Below are positions 61,989-64,000 of a stretch of DNA of 64,000 nucleotides, piece after piece (the first letter of the stretch is position 1; each line of letters begins with the position of its first letter). The position numbers and the translations under genes are program-made. Source of the stretch: Streptomyces formicae. Its GTDB lineage: Bacteria > Actinomycetota > Actinomycetes > Streptomycetales > Streptomycetaceae. Under the pieces are notes generated by a model. It worked only from the letters and a program-made list of their open reading frames with translations, did no database searches and was not told the origin of the DNA. The stretch is taken from NCBI RefSeq assembly GCF_002556545.1, contig NZ_CP022685.1, positions 3,534,001 to 3,598,000 of the forward strand, written 5' to 3'.

Positions 61989-62693
61989 TCAGGCGCTGAC
62001 CACCACTGTCTTCGCGGCCTTGTCGTGCAGGCCCTGCTTGTAGGGCTTGTCGAAGAAGCTCCAGCCGCCGCAGATCGCCGTCCAGATGCAGGCGCAGCAG
62101 AAGGCGAACGGCAGCCAGAGCACGGCCGCGCGGGCCAGCGCCGTCTGCAGGGTGGGCGTCGCCCCGTCGTTGAGGTTCGCGACGCGCATGCCCAGCCACT
62201 TCTTGCCGAGCGTCTGCCCGGACTTGGAGATCATGAAGCTGTCGTACGCGATGTAGAGCACGGCGGCCAGCAGGGACTGGCCGAACGACTTGCCCGTGTT
62301 CACCTTGTCCGGGTCGATGTCGTACTCGGCCGTGCCGAAGAGCCACGACAACAGGCCGACGACGATGCCCACCAGAATCATGTCGATGATGCGGGCGAGC
62401 ACCCGCTTTCCGCTGTCGGCCAGTGGCGGCATCCCGGCGAGGGGGTCCTGCCCGCCGTAGCCACCGGGTCCACCGGCGGAGCCATAGGGGTCGCCGCCGT
62501 AGGGCGGGGGCGGCGGCGGGGTGCCGTAGGGCGAGCCTCCGCCGCCCGGCCCGGGCGGGCCCCCGTAGGGGGAGCCGCCGCCCGGCGGCGGGGTGTCGTA
62601 CGGGGAGCCGCCACCCTGCGGGGGCTGCTGAGGCGGCTGCTTCTTGAACGGGTCGTCGTCCGGGGGCGGGTATTGCGGCGGTTCGGTGCTCAT
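61989..62693 (-). CDS. RDD-family membrane protein
   Basis: The 234-aa protein has an N-terminal 95-residue Pro/Gly/Tyr-rich region (PPPGGGSPYG repeats) and an RDD domain with the name-giving Arg and Asp residues in LARIIDMILVG. GQTLGKKWLGMRV and a final helix pair follow. RDD proteins are thought to carry small molecules or ions, but the role of this branch is not known. Start ATG at 62693. It lies downstream of another RDD gene. Confidence 0.87.
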   Translation of the reverse strand: MSTEPPQYPPPDDDPFKKQPPQQPPQGGGSPYDTPPPGGGSPYGGPPGPGGGGSPYGTPPPPPPYGGDPYGSAGGPGGYGGQDPLAGMPPLADSGKRVLARIIDMILVGIVVGLLSWLFGTAEYDIDPDKVNTGKSFGQSLLAAVLYIAYDSFMISKSGQTLGKKWLGMRVANLNDGATPTLQTALARAAVLWLPFAFCCACIWTAICGGWSFFDKPYKQGLHDKAAKTVVVSA

Positions 62694-62794
62694 GGCCCGA
62701 GTCGACCGTGAAGGACCACGCTCCGCATCCGGCGAGCGGCTGACCGGGTTACCCCACCGGGCGCGTACGGGTCACGCCGCTCCCGGGCCCGACG

Positions 62795-64000
62795 TCATCC
62801 CGCGACGAACGTACCGGCCGCCTTGTCGTGCCAGCACTGCTTCCAGGGCCTGTCGAAGAGGCACCACAGCACGCCCACGACACCGATCACGAGGACGCCC
62901 GGCACGCTGTACACCAGCCACCGGCGCAGCGCCGCCCCGAACGACGGCGTCTCGTGCCCCTCGATGTCCCGCACGTCGATCCCGCACACCTTCTTGCCGA
63001 GCGTGCGGCCCCACTTGGCGGTGGGCAGCGCCTCGTAGACGACGCCGAAGAGCAGCAGGACGGCGAGGACGAGGCCGAGGTAGCCCGCGGTGGTGCCGTC
63101 CAGCAGCCAGACCGTGGTCTGCTCGCCGGACATCTTGGCCGCGTCGATCTTGCTGTCGACGTGGTCGGCGGCCTTGGTGCCGAGCGGCAGGGCCGCGGCG
63201 CCGGTGACGGCGGCCAGGACGACGGTGTCGATGAGCCGCGCCGCGAGCCGCCTGCCGAGCCCGGCGGGCCTGGCCGATGCCTGGGCCTGCGCGAGCGCGC
63301 CGAACGGGTCGCTGGCCACCGGCTTCCACGGCACGACGGGCTGCCCTTCGGCGCCCGGCGCGGGTCCCGCGAGCTGGTGGACCTGCTGGGCCCAGGAGGG
63401 CTGGCCGCCGCCGGGTCCCTGGGTAACGGGCGAGGGGGCGCCGCCCTGCTGCGGCACCGACTGCTGGGGCTGGGGCTGCGCTTGGGGCTGAGGCTGGGGC
63501 TGCGCGGGCGCGGCGGCCTGCGGCGGTACGGAGGCGGACTTGGGCCGCAGCGCGCGGATCGCCATGGTGCCTTCGGTGCCGCCGGACGCGGCGGGGGTGG
63601 CGGAGCCGCCGGGCTTGCCCGCCACAGGACCCGCGGGGCTCGCGGCGCCCGCGGGCCGCACGGGCCCGGTCGGGCGGCGGAACGTCACTGTGCCCTCGCC
63701 GGACGGCGGCTTCGGCGCACCCGGCTTGATGGCGCGGATCGCGACGGTCCCGGGGCTGCCGTGGTCGTCGGCGGGGGCGGCGGGCTCGGGGGTCTTGGGC
63801 TGCTGCGGCGACTGCGACTGCTGTGGTGCCTGGGCGGCCTCGGGGGTGCCCTGGACCGCCGCGTCGCTCGGTACGCGCGGGTCGGTCTGTCCCTGAGCGC
63901 CCCAGGAGATGCGCCGCTCGGCCTCACTGCCGAGGCCGGACTGCCGGGTGGCGTCGGCCTGCCAGGCGGACGCGGGCTCGGGACGCGCACCGTGCTGCGC
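62795..64000 (-). CDS. RDD-family membrane protein, N-terminus beyond the window
   Basis: At least 402 codons are present without a stop up to the right edge, so the gene starts outside. The visible part begins with a low-complexity region rich in Pro, Gln and Ala. It carries the motifs GTVAIRAIKPG, EGTVTFRRPTG and EGTMAIRALRP, which look like short repeats. The RDD domain follows (GLGRRLAARLIDTVVL, GRTLGKKVCGIDV) in the last 180 residues. It is paralogous to the downstream gene at 61989-62693. An inner GTG at 63688 exists but would cut into the repeat region. Confidence 0.85.
   Translation of the reverse strand, partial: AQHGARPEPASAWQADATRQSGLGSEAERRISWGAQGQTDPRVPSDAAVQGTPEAAQAPQQSQSPQQPKTPEPAAPADDHGSPGTVAIRAIKPGAPKPPSGEGTVTFRRPTGPVRPAGAASPAGPVAGKPGGSATPAASGGTEGTMAIRALRPKSASVPPQAAAPAQPQPQPQAQPQPQQSVPQQGGAPSPVTQGPGGGQPSWAQQVHQLAGPAPGAEGQPVVPWKPVASDPFGALAQAQASARPAGLGRRLAARLIDTVVLAAVTGAAALPLGTKAADHVDSKIDAAKMSGEQTTVWLLDGTTAGYLGLVLAVLLLFGVVYEALPTAKWGRTLGKKVCGIDVRDIEGHETPSFGAALRRWLVYSVPGVLVIGVVGVLWCLFDRPWKQCWHDKAAGTFVAG

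Overview
The window is chromosomal DNA from a Streptomyces or a very close relative. The coding sequence is very GC-rich with strong third-position G/C, GTG starts are frequent, several genes look leaderless, and the intergenic spaces carry the GC-rich interspersed repeats usual in this genus. The order nagF-nagE1-nagE2, cysO-cysM, mec, DUF2017-clpS, pncB-pncA and an M6 protease is typical Streptomyces core-chromosome gene order.

Left part (1-16.6 kb): a phosphonate-type catabolic operon (FAD oxidoreductase, phosphonatase-like HAD, GntR regulator); an LAXTG surface protein; a divergent ROK regulator and Gfo/Idh/MocA oxidoreductase; a GlcG/HbpS-like protein; then an accessory block of a viperin-like radical SAM enzyme with a Nudix hydrolase, a TPR/PLD-like protein, a trypsin-fold protein that lacks the nucleophile serine, and a small membrane protein. 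After these come an FAH-family hydrolase, a second YidC with DUF6412, a sodium:solute symporter with DUF3311, and a class E sortase.

16.6-32 kb: a SEC-C/TPR protein; then a low-GC two-gene island holding a PD-(D/E)XK nuclease with an SRA-like N-terminus and, divergently, a 1047-aa PLD-SF2 helicase-DUF3427 protein. It is the best candidate for a mobile anti-phage system. Beyond it are a GlxA-type regulator next to a 24-bp tandem array, an MFS transporter, DUF445, a lipase-like SGNH hydrolase, DUF1707, and a three-gene ABC-2 exporter.

32-46.3 kb: a bifunctional penicillin-binding protein with a Gly/Thr repeat tail; a guanidinium exporter behind a guanidine-III riboswitch; GroES-like, DUF3618 and Bcp proteins; a ProP-like MFS; a tandem pair of HNH nucleases followed by a tRNA-like sequence; rdgB and rph; and the N-acetylglucosamine PTS genes with clear DasR (dre) operators.

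46.3-64 kb: an MBL hydrolase, a membrane-tethered PemK/MazF-like protein, the sulfur-carrier cysteine pathway (cysM, cysO, leader peptide, JAMM protease Mec) interrupted by a B12 ABC importer under a cobalamin riboswitch, an amino-acid permease, DUF2017 and clpS, NAD salvage genes pncB and pncA, a secreted M6 metalloprotease, and two RDD membrane proteins, the last running off the end.
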